Source of the DNA: Flavobacterium sp. N3904
GTDB taxonomy: Bacteria > Bacteroidota > Bacteroidia > Flavobacteriales > Flavobacteriaceae
Direction: 5' to 3'
Length of the DNA: 64,000 nucleotides
NCBI RefSeq assembly: GCF_025947305.1
Contig: NZ_CP110009.1
Location: 2,707,501-2,771,500 of the forward strand
In this document: piece by piece, positions 34,409-43,868 of the stretch
How positions within the stretch are numbered: the first letter of the stretch is position 1
Layout of the letters: each line of letters begins with the position of its first letter
The notes under the pieces: generated by a model
The model's database searches: none
Told to the model about the DNA's origin: nothing
Seen by the model: the letters and a program-made list of their open reading frames with translations, nothing else
Made by a program: the position numbers and the translations under genes

Positions 34409-37387
34409 ATGAGAAATTTTGTATTTAGCTTTTTAGCACTAATTCTTCTTCCAGCCTATATGTCTGGACAAGAAATAAAAGGAAAAGTAATCGATAGTAA
34501 AGGAATTGGAATTCCAGGAGCTATAGTTGTGGCTACGGTTTCCAATATTTCTGCAGAAACCGATTTTGACGGACAATTTAGTATCAAAGCCAAAGTAGGT
34601 GAGGTATTAAACATTAGTATGTTGGGTTTTGATGCTGTTTCATTGGCAGCAACTTCAGAACCAATGAATGTCATTTTAAAAGATTCAAAAGAAAATGAAT
34701 TAAAAGAGATTGTCGTTATTGGTTATGGTACCCGTAAAAAAGCGGATATTACAGGAGCGATTTCAAATGTATCTGGAGCTACTATTACAAAAGCAAAAGT
34801 GGCCAATGTGACGCAATCCATTCAAGGAAATGCTGCTGGGGCTCAAGTTATCGGAACTGATGTACCAGGAAGTTCACCTTCACTTATAATTAGAGGTATC
34901 GGAACATTTGGTGCTGACAGAACGCCATTGTATGTTGTAGATGGTATTCCTACCAAAAATATTTCTAATTTAAATCCCAACGACATTGCTACACTTGAGG
35001 TCATAAAAGATGCTTCTGCTTCTGGAATTTATGGTAACCAGGCTGCAAATGGTGTTGTAATTATTAGTACAAAAAGAGGTAAGGGAGATAAAACTACAAT
35101 TACGTATGATGGATTTTATGGTGTAAAGACTACTTTGAAGAAAGTAAAAATGGCCGCTGCAAATCATTATGCTTATTATTCTGATGTGGCATTGCAGAAC
35201 CCCACATTTTCTACAGATCAGTTGTATAACACCAATTGGTATGATGAAATTACACGAACTGGAAATTATTCATCCAATAATGTTTCGCTGTCAGGAAGTA
35301 CCGAAAAAATTAATTATTTATTGAGTATTAATAATTATACCGAACAGGGAATTCTAAATGGATTGGACTATCAAAGATTTACGATTAGAAACAACAATGA
35401 TTTTAAAGTTTCGGATAAGTTAAAAATAACCCAAACGTTGAGTATTGCCAATACCAATTCAGATCCAAAACCATTGTCGGCTTTTACGGCAGCCTACAAG
35501 CAATCTCCTATAGTTCCGGTGAAATATCCAAACGGACAATGGGGATGGCCAATTGTTGGGGCTGATGGTCAGGCTTCTACTACGGGATCTTTTTTCAATA
35601 ATGTTGGAAATCCTGTTGCTCAGTTGGAATATTACACCGAGAAACAAAACAGTATGCTATTGCAGGGAAGTTTGGGTCTAGATTATCAAATTCTTGATTT
35701 TCTAAAATTCAATTCAAGTGTTGGTGTTGAGTATAATAATTTTAGATCATTTATTTATACTCCTTCCAGAAATCTGTGGCTGCTCGCTGATCCTTCAAGA
35801 ACAGAAGCCGCTTATCCTTCTAGTTTGCCTATAAATGAATTGGCCAATACAACAAGTAATTACTTCAACTGGAATTTTGATAATTTCTTTACCTTTTCAA
35901 AGAAATTTGCCGACATACATGATGTAGAGGTAATGGTGGGTATGTCTGCCCAAGAGTGGGGAAGCATAGGAAAAATGACTACCAATGGTAGAAACGTTCC
36001 TGAAAATTCAAACTATTGGAGTTTAAAATTATCTTCTTCTCCTAGCTTTAATGTAGGTAGTACCGAAATGAGTAACCAGAAAGACTTAATAGGTTATTTT
36101 GGAAGGTTACAATATAAATTAATGGACAGATACCTTTTTACGGGTACACTTCGTAGAGATGGTTCTTCGCAATTTCAAACAGGCTATCAATGGGGAACTT
36201 TCCCAGCATTTAGTGTTGGTTGGATTATTTCTGAGGAAGAATTCTTGAAAGACAGCAAAACTATCAGTTTTTTAAAACTTCGTGGTGGTTGGGGAAAAGT
36301 GGGAAATCAAAACGTTCCTATTAACGATCAGACTTTTGTATCGGGTGCAGGTTATAGTTATGATTTTGGCGGATCGCTTTATTCAGGAACAACTATTGGC
36401 GCTTTTGTTGATCCTACTTTGGGTTGGGAAATTACTGAAGAAACTTCTGTTGGTTTGGATGTGAAATTTCTGGATAACAGATTGTCAGGTACTTTTGATT
36501 GGTATAATAAAATCACTTCTAATGTGATTCTAAATGTTACACCGCCTCTTACCGTAGGTACAGGAAGTACACCTGCTCATGCCGGAGAAATCACAAATAA
36601 AGGGTTTGAAATAGCTTTGCGCTGGGAAGATAATATTACTGACAATCTTAAATATTGGGTAGGTGGTAATTATTCGAATAATAAAAATGAAGTTTCTAAT
36701 ATTTACAATCCTTTGGCTATCAAGCAGCAAGGTGGAAATATTGATAATGGGCAATACACTAAATTATTATCAGAAGGTGAGCCTTTGGGAAGCTTTTATT
36801 TATATGAAGTTGCAGGGTATGATGCGGCAGGAAATTTTACGTATTATGATGCAAATCACAATATCACTTCAGCGCCGGTAGAAGCGGACAGAAAGTTTTT
36901 TGGCTCGTCTTTACCGACTTATTATTACGGAATAAACTTAGGTCTTCAATACAAAAATATCGACTTCTCTGTAGATGGTTATGGCGTTGGAGGAAATGTA
37001 GTTTATAATGGTAAAAAAGCACAACGTTTTGGTAACGAAAATATTGAAGCCTCCGTTGCCTCCGATTTTTGGACACCAACCAATACAGGTGCACCTAATC
37101 CAACTCCTTTTAATGCGGTGCCAATTTCTTCTAATTATTACTTAGAATCTGGGGATTATTTTAGAATAAATAACATCACGTTGGGCTATACTTTAGACAA
37201 ATTATTAAATAGTAGCACTTCTGTTCGATTTTATCTAACAGCTACAAATCCTTTTATAACTCAAAAATTCTCGGGTTATACTCCTGAATTAAATAATGAT
37301 GGAGATCCTATGGGAACACAAGGAATAGAGCTTAATGCTTATCCTGCAATCAGTTCTTACCTTTTTGGTGTTAATTTAAAATTTTAA
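34409..37387 (+). CDS. SusC/RagA TonB-linked outer membrane receptor
   Basis: A 992-residue SusC-family importer. It has a signal peptide (MRNFVFSFLALILLPAYMSGQ), a carboxypeptidase-regulatory-like domain (about 22-100: IKGKVIDSKGIGIPGAIVVA, DFDGQFSI), and the TonB box/SusC signature (ENELKEIVVIGYGTRKKADITGAI region, about 94-118). A plug (PSLIIRGIGTFGADRTPLYVVDGIP ... LEVIKDASASGIYGNQAANGVVIISTKRG) and a 22-strand barrel ending in YLFGVNLKF follow. It forms a bin-shaped complex with the SusD partner encoded 6 bp downstream and imports oligosaccharides using TonB energy. Confidence 0.96.
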   Translation: MRNFVFSFLALILLPAYMSGQEIKGKVIDSKGIGIPGAIVVATVSNISAETDFDGQFSIKAKVGEVLNISMLGFDAVSLAATSEPMNVILKDSKENELKEIVVIGYGTRKKADITGAISNVSGATITKAKVANVTQSIQGNAAGAQVIGTDVPGSSPSLIIRGIGTFGADRTPLYVVDGIPTKNISNLNPNDIATLEVIKDASASGIYGNQAANGVVIISTKRGKGDKTTITYDGFYGVKTTLKKVKMAAANHYAYYSDVALQNPTFSTDQLYNTNWYDEITRTGNYSSNNVSLSGSTEKINYLLSINNYTEQGILNGLDYQRFTIRNNNDFKVSDKLKITQTLSIANTNSDPKPLSAFTAAYKQSPIVPVKYPNGQWGWPIVGADGQASTTGSFFNNVGNPVAQLEYYTEKQNSMLLQGSLGLDYQILDFLKFNSSVGVEYNNFRSFIYTPSRNLWLLADPSRTEAAYPSSLPINELANTTSNYFNWNFDNFFTFSKKFADIHDVEVMVGMSAQEWGSIGKMTTNGRNVPENSNYWSLKLSSSPSFNVGSTEMSNQKDLIGYFGRLQYKLMDRYLFTGTLRRDGSSQFQTGYQWGTFPAFSVGWIISEEEFLKDSKTISFLKLRGGWGKVGNQNVPINDQTFVSGAGYSYDFGGSLYSGTTIGAFVDPTLGWEITEETSVGLDVKFLDNRLSGTFDWYNKITSNVILNVTPPLTVGTGSTPAHAGEITNKGFEIALRWEDNITDNLKYWVGGNYSNNKNEVSNIYNPLAIKQQGGNIDNGQYTKLLSEGEPLGSFYLYEVAGYDAAGNFTYYDANHNITSAPVEADRKFFGSSLPTYYYGINLGLQYKNIDFSVDGYGVGGNVVYNGKKAQRFGNENIEASVASDFWTPTNTGAPNPTPFNAVPISSNYYLESGDYFRINNITLGYTLDKLLNSSTSVRFYLTATNPFITQKFSGYTPELNNDGDPMGTQGIELNAYPAISSYLFGVNLKF

Positions 37388-37393
37388 TTGATT

Positions 37394-38866
37394 ATGAAAA
37401 AAATATATAGACCATTAGCACTGGCAACATTCCTGATTTTTAGTAATAGTTGTTCAAACGACTTTATAGATGTTGCCCCTACAGAAAATATTGCCGAAGC
37501 AGATTTGCTATCAATTTACAATAACAATGAAGGAGCAGAAAGTTTTGTAACGGCTGTTTATAATAAAGAACTGAGTTGGAATATAAGTTCCTTTTCTTGG
37601 AACGGATTATCCAGTATTTCGTCTGATGATGCAGACAAAGGCTCGTCTCCAAGTGATACTGGTTCAGATAAAGATAAATGCGATGCTTTAACATTAGATT
37701 CAGGTTCTCAATCCGTTCAGGATGTTTTTGAAGGGAATTATCAAGGAATAAGTAGAGCCAATATTGCTCTTTTGTACTTACCAAAATTAGATAAAGCCGA
37801 CGCAAATCTTAAGGCTAGATTAACAGGTGAGGCCAAATTTCTTAGAGCATTAATGTATTTTAATTTGGTTCGTTGTTTTGGCGGAGTACCGATTGTAGAT
37901 CATGTTCCTGTTCCATCATCAACAGCCGATACCGATATGACGCTTACAAGCAGATCACGAGAAGATGTATATGCCTTCATAGAAAGTGATTTATTGGCTG
38001 CCATTGCTGTATTACCCGAAAAAGGAGGATACGCTGCTTCTAATCTAGGCAGAGCTACCAAAGGTGCTGCTCATGCATTATTAGCAAAAGTATATTTATA
38101 TCAAAAAAATTGGCAAGGTGTTTTAAGTCAATGTGCATTGGTTACGGGCTATGATTTATTTCCGGATTATGCTTCGCTTTGGAGAGAAGTGGGTGAAGAT
38201 TGTAATGAATCCATTTTTGAAATTAGAGGAAATGGTGGCAATCCATCAAAAGGAGTAGAGGGTTACATGGTGACTCAAGGCGCACGTGGAAATAGTGGCT
38301 GGGGCTGGGGTTTCAATACACCAAGCGTGGTTTTAGCCAATTCCTATGAAGCGGGTGATGTTCGAAAAGATGCAACCATAATTTTTGCAGGGGAAACCAT
38401 GTGGGACGGTAGAGTTGTATCGCCTCTTGTTGAAAATCCGATGTATAATGAAAAAGCGTATGTGAGCCAAACCAAAGAAACTTTTAATGGCGGAGATTGG
38501 GAAACCACAAAAAATATACGTGTCTTGCGTTATGCCGAAGTTTTATTAATGCAAGCCGAAGCAGCAAACGAAATAGGTTCTGGAGATGTTACCGGACCGC
38601 TAAACAAAGTGAGAAACAGAGCAGGTTTGCCCAATACTACAGCGGTTGGTCAAGTTCCTTTGAGAAATGCTATCTGGGCAGAAAGAAGACACGAGTTAGC
38701 TTTTGAACATGATAGATGGTTTGATTTGGTGCGAACTGGACAAGCAAAAGCAGCAATGGCTCTCGATGGTAAAACTTTTGTGGATGGAAAGAACGAATTG
38801 TTTCCAATTCCTCAAAAATTCATCAATCAGGCCAATGGGAAAACGGTGCAGAATCCTGGATATTAA
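37394..38866 (+). CDS. SusD/RagB glycan-binding lipoprotein
   Basis: A 490-residue surface lipoprotein that forms the lid of the SusC barrel. From ATG 37394, signal and lipobox MKKIYRPLALATFLIFSNSC; RagB/SusD TPR-type core with FLRALMYFNLVRCFGGVPIV and NLGRATKGAAHALLAKVYLYQKNW; C-terminal SusD domain with ILRYAEVLLMQAEAANEIG, LNKVRNRAGLP and WAERRHELAFEHDRWFDLVRTGQA, ending in NGKTVQNPGY. It follows susC immediately. Confidence 0.96.
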   Translation: MKKIYRPLALATFLIFSNSCSNDFIDVAPTENIAEADLLSIYNNNEGAESFVTAVYNKELSWNISSFSWNGLSSISSDDADKGSSPSDTGSDKDKCDALTLDSGSQSVQDVFEGNYQGISRANIALLYLPKLDKADANLKARLTGEAKFLRALMYFNLVRCFGGVPIVDHVPVPSSTADTDMTLTSRSREDVYAFIESDLLAAIAVLPEKGGYAASNLGRATKGAAHALLAKVYLYQKNWQGVLSQCALVTGYDLFPDYASLWREVGEDCNESIFEIRGNGGNPSKGVEGYMVTQGARGNSGWGWGFNTPSVVLANSYEAGDVRKDATIIFAGETMWDGRVVSPLVENPMYNEKAYVSQTKETFNGGDWETTKNIRVLRYAEVLLMQAEAANEIGSGDVTGPLNKVRNRAGLPNTTAVGQVPLRNAIWAERRHELAFEHDRWFDLVRTGQAKAAMALDGKTFVDGKNELFPIPQKFINQANGKTVQNPGY

Positions 38867-38884
38867 ATCCAGTTGTATTGCAAC

Positions 38885-38960
38885 GCCGTTTGATTTAACT
38901 TTTTCAAAGTTCAATGCTAGAAAGAGTGGTTTAGTTATAAATTAAACGGCTTTGTTTTCA
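38885..38960 (+). terminator. Possible attenuating hairpin between susD and GH144
   Basis: GCCGTTTGATTTA pairs with TAAATTAAACGGC (one G-U pair), separated by about 40 nt and followed by TTTGTTTTC. It could terminate part of the transcripts, so that SusC/D exceed the downstream enzymes. Confidence 0.5.
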
Positions 38961-38977
38961 ATTTTATAAAATAAAAA

Positions 38978-40357
38978 ATGATAAAGTATTTAACATTAGT
39001 TGTTCTGTTTACTTTTCTGGGATGTGATTCTTCTGGAGCAAGTCCTATTGTAGACCCGCCAATAACTCCACCGGTAACTCCACCAGTTACAAAATTAACA
39101 GATGAGGAACTTATGGACGTGGTGCAAAAACAAACCTTTGCCTATTTCTGGAACTATGCACATGTCAATTCGGGAATGGCAAGAGAGCGTTATTTTCCAA
39201 ATGACCCTTCTTTTGAGGCTAATATTGTTACAACTGGAGGTTCTGGTTTTGGTTTAATGGCTCTGGTTTCGGGAATGTCACGAGGGTATATTACTAGAGA
39301 GCAAGGCACGGAAAGATTAAATAAAATTGCTGGTTTTTTGGCTACAGCAGATCGATTTCACGGTGCCTGGTCGCATTGGATTGACGGTAATACTGGCAAA
39401 GTAATTCCTTTTGGAACATTTGATAATGGAGGGGATTTGGTCGAAACTTCCTTTTTGGTAGCTGGAATGATAACCGTTCGGGAATACCTGAAAAACGGAA
39501 CAGCTGCCGAAAAAGAAGTAGCGCAAAAATACGATATCCTTTGGAAAGGAGTCAATTGGCAATGGTACACCAACAACAAAAATGTGTTGTATTGGCATTG
39601 GTCTCCCAATTATGAGTGGCAAAAGAACTTTCCTATTGAGGGATACAACGAATGTCTAATAACTTATATCATGGCCGCATCATCGACAACACACCCTATA
39701 AACCCAATTGCCTATCACGAAGGCTGGGCTAGGAGTGGTGCTATTGTTTCGGCCAAAACCAAATACAATATTCCGTTGATTCTAAAACACAATGGTGCTG
39801 AGGAATTTGGAGGACCATTGTTTTGGTCACATTATTCGTATTTGGGTTTAGATCCAAATCAGTTGTCAGATCAATACGCCAATTACTGGGATGTAAATGT
39901 AAATCAAACAAAAATTGATTATTTGTACTGCGTGGCAAATCCTAAAAAGTTCAAAGGGTATGGCAATAATTATTGGGGATTAACAGCCTCTTATTCTCGA
40001 AATGATGATGGTTCAATAGGATACGATGCACACATGCCCAGCAATGACAAAGGCATTATTTCGCCTACTGCAGCCATAAGTTCTATAGTATATACTCCAA
40101 CTGAATCGAAAGCGCTGATGCGCAATTTATATGAGAATTTTAAGAAAGACACTTGGGGCGTGGCAGGATTTTATGATGCCCACAGTCAACATTATAATTG
40201 GACAGCACCTCGATATCTTGCGATAGACCAGGGGCCAGAAGTGGTCATGCTTGAAAATTATCGTACCGGTTTGTTGTGGCAATTATTTATGGATGCTCCC
40301 GAGGTAAAACAAGGTTTGATTGCTCTGGGTTTTCATTCCGGAAAATATGGGTTCTAA
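38978..40357 (+). CDS. GH144-like (PF10091) endo-glucanase lipoprotein
   Basis: A 459-residue lipoprotein (MIKYLTLVVLFTFLGC, Cys16) with a Pro/Thr/Val linker (about 22-38) and an (alpha/alpha)6-barrel domain often labelled glucoamylase (PF10091). Conserved segments are QKQTFAYFWNYAHVNSGMARERY, TGGSGFGLMALV, DNGGDLVETSFLVAGM, YWHWSPNYEWQ and PIAYHEGWARSG. CAZy family GH144, built on this domain, contains endo-beta-1,2-glucanases. It would cut glucan at the cell surface before SusC/D uptake. Related activities within PF10091 (including other beta-glucanases) are possible. Confidence 0.8.
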   Translation: MIKYLTLVVLFTFLGCDSSGASPIVDPPITPPVTPPVTKLTDEELMDVVQKQTFAYFWNYAHVNSGMARERYFPNDPSFEANIVTTGGSGFGLMALVSGMSRGYITREQGTERLNKIAGFLATADRFHGAWSHWIDGNTGKVIPFGTFDNGGDLVETSFLVAGMITVREYLKNGTAAEKEVAQKYDILWKGVNWQWYTNNKNVLYWHWSPNYEWQKNFPIEGYNECLITYIMAASSTTHPINPIAYHEGWARSGAIVSAKTKYNIPLILKHNGAEEFGGPLFWSHYSYLGLDPNQLSDQYANYWDVNVNQTKIDYLYCVANPKKFKGYGNNYWGLTASYSRNDDGSIGYDAHMPSNDKGIISPTAAISSIVYTPTESKALMRNLYENFKKDTWGVAGFYDAHSQHYNWTAPRYLAIDQGPEVVMLENYRTGLLWQLFMDAPEVKQGLIALGFHSGKYGF

Positions 40358-40396
40358 TAAAATAGAAAAATTAATATTCTTTAAAACTAAAAAAAT

Positions 40397-41380
40397 ATGA
40401 AAAATATAAAAATGATAGTGCTAGTTATGGCTGTTGCTTTGCAGCTATTTGTTGGTTGTTCAGACAATTTAGATTCCAATGAACCGCTTCCTTATCCACC
40501 CATAGGAACTTATAATACATCGGATGAGGTAAATGCTGATAATCTAATTGCAAAATGGAGTTTTGATAACACTATTGATGATACAAAAGGAGGACTAAAA
40601 GGGATTGGGACAAATGTTGCTTATGCCGAAGGTGTAAAAGGACAGGCTTATCAAGGATCAAATACACAAGAACGTTATGCTATTTACAATAATGCAACAG
40701 CTGTTGGGGCGTTGAGTAGTTTTAGTTTCAGTTTTTGGATGAATTCGGGACAAACTGTTCCAGATGGAGGATCTCCAGGACAAGGTAAAGGAATTCAAGG
40801 GATATTCTCTTTGGTAAATCCTGCTGGTTTTTGGGGTGGATTGAATCTTTTCTTAGAAAATGTGGACAATTCAAAACCCAATACACTTCGTTTAAAAATG
40901 GGTATAGAAAATAAAAGAGTGGCTTGGGGTGGACAAGGACCAATATTCAATATTGACGGTTCTTTGGACACTTGGATTCATATTGTTTTGACCTATGATG
41001 ATGTGACGGCCAAGTATACCGTGTACAAAAATGGAGCAATTGGAACGAATAGTATTTACGGAACTCCATACGGTCCATTTACAAATCAAAACGGATATGC
41101 TGTACTTTATGGAGATAATCCAGGAGGACCTGATGGTAGTAATGCCAATCCAAATGCTGCTCCTTTATATGGCGCATTAGTTTTTGCAACACCAAATTTA
41201 TCGCAATTGGTAATTGGTTCCAATCAATTTAGTACAACACCATCACTTACGACTGCTCATGGTGATGAAGGTTGGGCAACTGATTATGCAGGATTATTGG
41301 ACGAATTTAGAATTTACAAAACGGCTTTAACTCCAAGTGAAGTAAATGCTTTATATAAATTGGAAAGTTCAAATAGATAA
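40397..41380 (+). CDS. LamG/concanavalin-type surface lipoprotein
   Basis: A 327-residue lipoprotein (lipobox FVGC, Cys21) with a single concanavalin-like (Laminin_G_3) jelly-roll domain. It starts at LIAKWSFDNTIDDTKGGLKG, goes through FSFSFWMNSG and WIHIVLTYDDVTAKYTVYKNG, and ends in WATDYAGLLDEFRIYKTALTPSEVNALY. The domain is common in surface glycan-binding proteins of such loci; no catalytic residues are apparent. It lies 40 bp after the GH144 gene and 3 bp before the GH3 gene. Probable role: holding polysaccharide at the cell surface. Confidence 0.8.
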   Translation: MKNIKMIVLVMAVALQLFVGCSDNLDSNEPLPYPPIGTYNTSDEVNADNLIAKWSFDNTIDDTKGGLKGIGTNVAYAEGVKGQAYQGSNTQERYAIYNNATAVGALSSFSFSFWMNSGQTVPDGGSPGQGKGIQGIFSLVNPAGFWGGLNLFLENVDNSKPNTLRLKMGIENKRVAWGGQGPIFNIDGSLDTWIHIVLTYDDVTAKYTVYKNGAIGTNSIYGTPYGPFTNQNGYAVLYGDNPGGPDGSNANPNAAPLYGALVFATPNLSQLVIGSNQFSTTPSLTTAHGDEGWATDYAGLLDEFRIYKTALTPSEVNALYKLESSNR

Positions 41381-41383
41381 AAA

Positions 41384-43684
41384 ATGAAGAACAAACTAAT
41401 AATACTATTTATAAGTTTTGCTTTTTTGGGCTACAGCCAAAATAAAGACACCAAAAAAGCTGCGCCATTAAAACCTAAAGCCGAGTTTGTGGCTGAGTTA
41501 ATGGCAAAAATGACGCTGGACGAAAAAATAGGACAGTTAAACCTTCCTACTTCGGGAGATATAACCACTGGCCAAGCCAACAGCTCTGATGTTGCAAAGA
41601 AAATCGAAGAAGGTAAGGTCGGTGGATTATTTAATATAAAATCAGTTCAAAAAATAAAAGAAGTACAGCGAGTTGCTGTCGAAAAAAGCCGACTCCAAAT
41701 ACCATTGCTTTTTGGTATGGATGTCATTCATGGCTACGAGACAACCTTCCCAATTCCACTCGGATTATCGTGTACCTGGGACATGCAATTGATACAGAGA
41801 AGTGCCCAAATTGCGGCACAGGAATCCAGTGCCGATGGGATCAACTGGACTTTTTCTCCTATGGTAGATGTGTCAAGAGACCCGCGCTGGGGTAGAGTTT
41901 CAGAGGGCTCCGGCGAAGATCCTTATCTGGGAAGCCAAATTGCAAAAGCAATGGTAACCGGTTATCAGGGAAACGACCTTGCCAAAAACAATACCATATT
42001 GGCTTGTGTCAAGCATTTTGCTTTATACGGTGCACCAGAAGCTGGAAGGGATTACAATACGGTAGACATGAGCCGAATACGAATGTACAATGACTATTTC
42101 CCGCCTTATAAAGCGGCTGTCGATGCTGGAGTTGGTTCGGCAATGGCTTCGTTCAACGAGGTCGAAGGGATTCCTGCTACAGGAAATAAATGGCTGATGA
42201 CAGATGTTTTGAGAAATCAGTGGGGTTTTAAAGGTTTTGTAGTGACCGACTTTACAGGAATAAATGAAATGGTAGATCACGGAATGGGCGATTTGCAAAC
42301 TGTTTCGGCTCTGGCATTAAATGCAGGAATCGATATGGATATGGTTGGTGAAGGTTTCCTGACCACTTTGAAAAAATCATACGATGAAAAAAAGGTGACT
42401 TTAGAACAAATCGACAAAGCAGTTCAACTTATTTTGGAAGCAAAATATGATTTGGGTTTGTTCCAAGATCCTTATAAATATTGTGACACCAATAGAGCGA
42501 AAACCGAAATTTTTACCAAAGCCAACAGAGACGAAGCACGAAAAATAGCGGCTCAGTCTTTAGTGTTGTTAAAAAACGACAAAAATATTCTTCCGTTACA
42601 AAAATCAGGAACTATTGCCTTAATTGGTCCTTTGGCAGATGCTAAAGAAAATATGGCGGGAACCTGGAGTGTTGCTACCAAACAGGAAAACTCGATATCT
42701 CTTTTGGCGGGACTCAAAGATGCTGTTGGAACAAAAGCAAAAGTGCTTTATGCCAAAGGAAGCAATCTAGATTATGACCCGGCATTCGAAGAAAAAGCGA
42801 CCATGTTTGGAAAGACTTTGCACAGAGACAACAGAACAAATGCCGAATTAACCGCCGAAGCTTTAAAAATTGCCGGTCAGTCGGATGTAATTATTGCAGC
42901 TCTTGGCGAATCGGCCGAAATGAGTGGTGAGTGCAGCAGTAGAACCAATCTCGAAATTCCTCAGGCTCAAAAAGATTTATTAAATGAATTGCTCAAAACC
43001 GGGAAACCTGTTGTTTTGGTTTTATTTACAGGGCGTCCTTTGGTGCTTATTGAGGAAAGTAAAACGGTTTCGTCAATTTTGAATGTTTGGTTCCCAGGAA
43101 GTGAAGCCGGTTACGCCATTTCGGATGTTTTGTTTGGTGATGAAGTTCCGTCTGGAAAATTGACATCCACTTTTCCAAGAAGTGTTGGTCAAGTGCCTAT
43201 ATATTATGCTCATAAAAATACTGGAAGACCGCTTTCTAATAAAGACGGGAATTTCGAAAAATTCAGATCCAATTACATAGACGAAAGAAATGAACCTTTG
43301 TATCCTTTTGGATTCGGTTTGAGTTATACCAATTTTGATTATTCGAACCTTAAAATTTCATCGGATAAAATGAATTTCCACCAAAAAATAACGATTACTG
43401 TTGATGTTGCCAATATCGGAAATTATGACGGAAAAGAAACCGTTCAATTGTATATAAGAGATGTTGTGGGATCGGTAACCAGACCAATGAGAGAGCTAAA
43501 AGGTTTTCAGAAAGTGCTAATCAAGAAGGGAGAAAAGCAAACTGTCACATTCGAAATAAGTATTGAAGATTTAAAATTTTATAATTCTGACTTGCAATTT
43601 GTTGCTGAAACGGGGCAGTTTGAAGTTTTCGTAGGTGGAAACTCAAATGCAGAAAATAAAGTTAGTTTTAATTTAGTAAATTAA
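41384..43684 (+). CDS. GH3 beta-glucosidase (BglX-like)
   Basis: A 766-residue secreted GH3 enzyme with signal peptide (MKNKLIILFISFAFLGYSQ). The N-terminal TIM barrel has GMDVIHGYETTFPIPL, KHFALYG and the nucleophile motif GFVVTDF (Asp289). The (alpha/beta)6 sandwich domain carries ESAEMSGECSSR (likely acid/base Glu), and a C-terminal fibronectin-III-like domain contains PLYPFGFGLSYTNF. It releases glucose from the non-reducing ends of beta-glucans. A homologous BglX-type GH3 from Bacteroides acts on beta-1,2-gluco-oligosaccharides, which fits the GH144 neighbour. Confidence 0.93.
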   Translation: MKNKLIILFISFAFLGYSQNKDTKKAAPLKPKAEFVAELMAKMTLDEKIGQLNLPTSGDITTGQANSSDVAKKIEEGKVGGLFNIKSVQKIKEVQRVAVEKSRLQIPLLFGMDVIHGYETTFPIPLGLSCTWDMQLIQRSAQIAAQESSADGINWTFSPMVDVSRDPRWGRVSEGSGEDPYLGSQIAKAMVTGYQGNDLAKNNTILACVKHFALYGAPEAGRDYNTVDMSRIRMYNDYFPPYKAAVDAGVGSAMASFNEVEGIPATGNKWLMTDVLRNQWGFKGFVVTDFTGINEMVDHGMGDLQTVSALALNAGIDMDMVGEGFLTTLKKSYDEKKVTLEQIDKAVQLILEAKYDLGLFQDPYKYCDTNRAKTEIFTKANRDEARKIAAQSLVLLKNDKNILPLQKSGTIALIGPLADAKENMAGTWSVATKQENSISLLAGLKDAVGTKAKVLYAKGSNLDYDPAFEEKATMFGKTLHRDNRTNAELTAEALKIAGQSDVIIAALGESAEMSGECSSRTNLEIPQAQKDLLNELLKTGKPVVLVLFTGRPLVLIEESKTVSSILNVWFPGSEAGYAISDVLFGDEVPSGKLTSTFPRSVGQVPIYYAHKNTGRPLSNKDGNFEKFRSNYIDERNEPLYPFGFGLSYTNFDYSNLKISSDKMNFHQKITITVDVANIGNYDGKETVQLYIRDVVGSVTRPMRELKGFQKVLIKKGEKQTVTFEISIEDLKFYNSDLQFVAETGQFEVFVGGNSNAENKVSFNLVN

Positions 43685-43706
43685 GCTTGGTTAGTTAGTT
43701 TGGTTT

Positions 43707-43742
43707 GCCCTTCGTTTTTGGTTAGACGAAGGGCTTTTTTTT
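43707..43742 (+). terminator. Terminator after GH3 gene
   Basis: GCCCTTCGT / ACGAAGGGC stem with an 8-T tail, ending the susC-GH3 operon. Confidence 0.92.
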
Positions 43743-43758
43743 AAAGGCCGAAGTGAAC

Positions 43759-43841
43759 TTAACCGCAAAGAAAGCAATGATTATTATACTTTGAACTGAT
43801 TAGCGCGAAGGTGCGCAAAGCTTTGCACACCTTGCGGTTAA
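43759..43841. repeat. CGCAAAG-type intergenic palindrome
   Basis: Nested inverted repeats: outer TTAACCGCAAAG / CTTGCGGTTAA, and inner AAGGTGCGCAAAG / CTTTGCACACCTT with no loop (43808-43833, one mismatch). Intergenic CGCAAAG repeats of this kind are, from memory, frequent in flavobacterial genomes. Confidence 0.5.
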
Positions 43842-43868
43842 TATTAAATAATTAAAAAAAAAATAAGA

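Noticed and set aside
38867..38977. A small gene between susD and the GH144-like gene
   Set aside because: The 80-codon frame overlapping this gap lies mostly inside susD in another frame and its tail has no recognisable features.
39040..39095. Pro-Pro-Val-Thr repeat coding stretch considered as tandem DNA repeat
   Set aside because: It encodes the flexible linker after the lipobox of the GH144-like lipoprotein, a common surface-protein feature.
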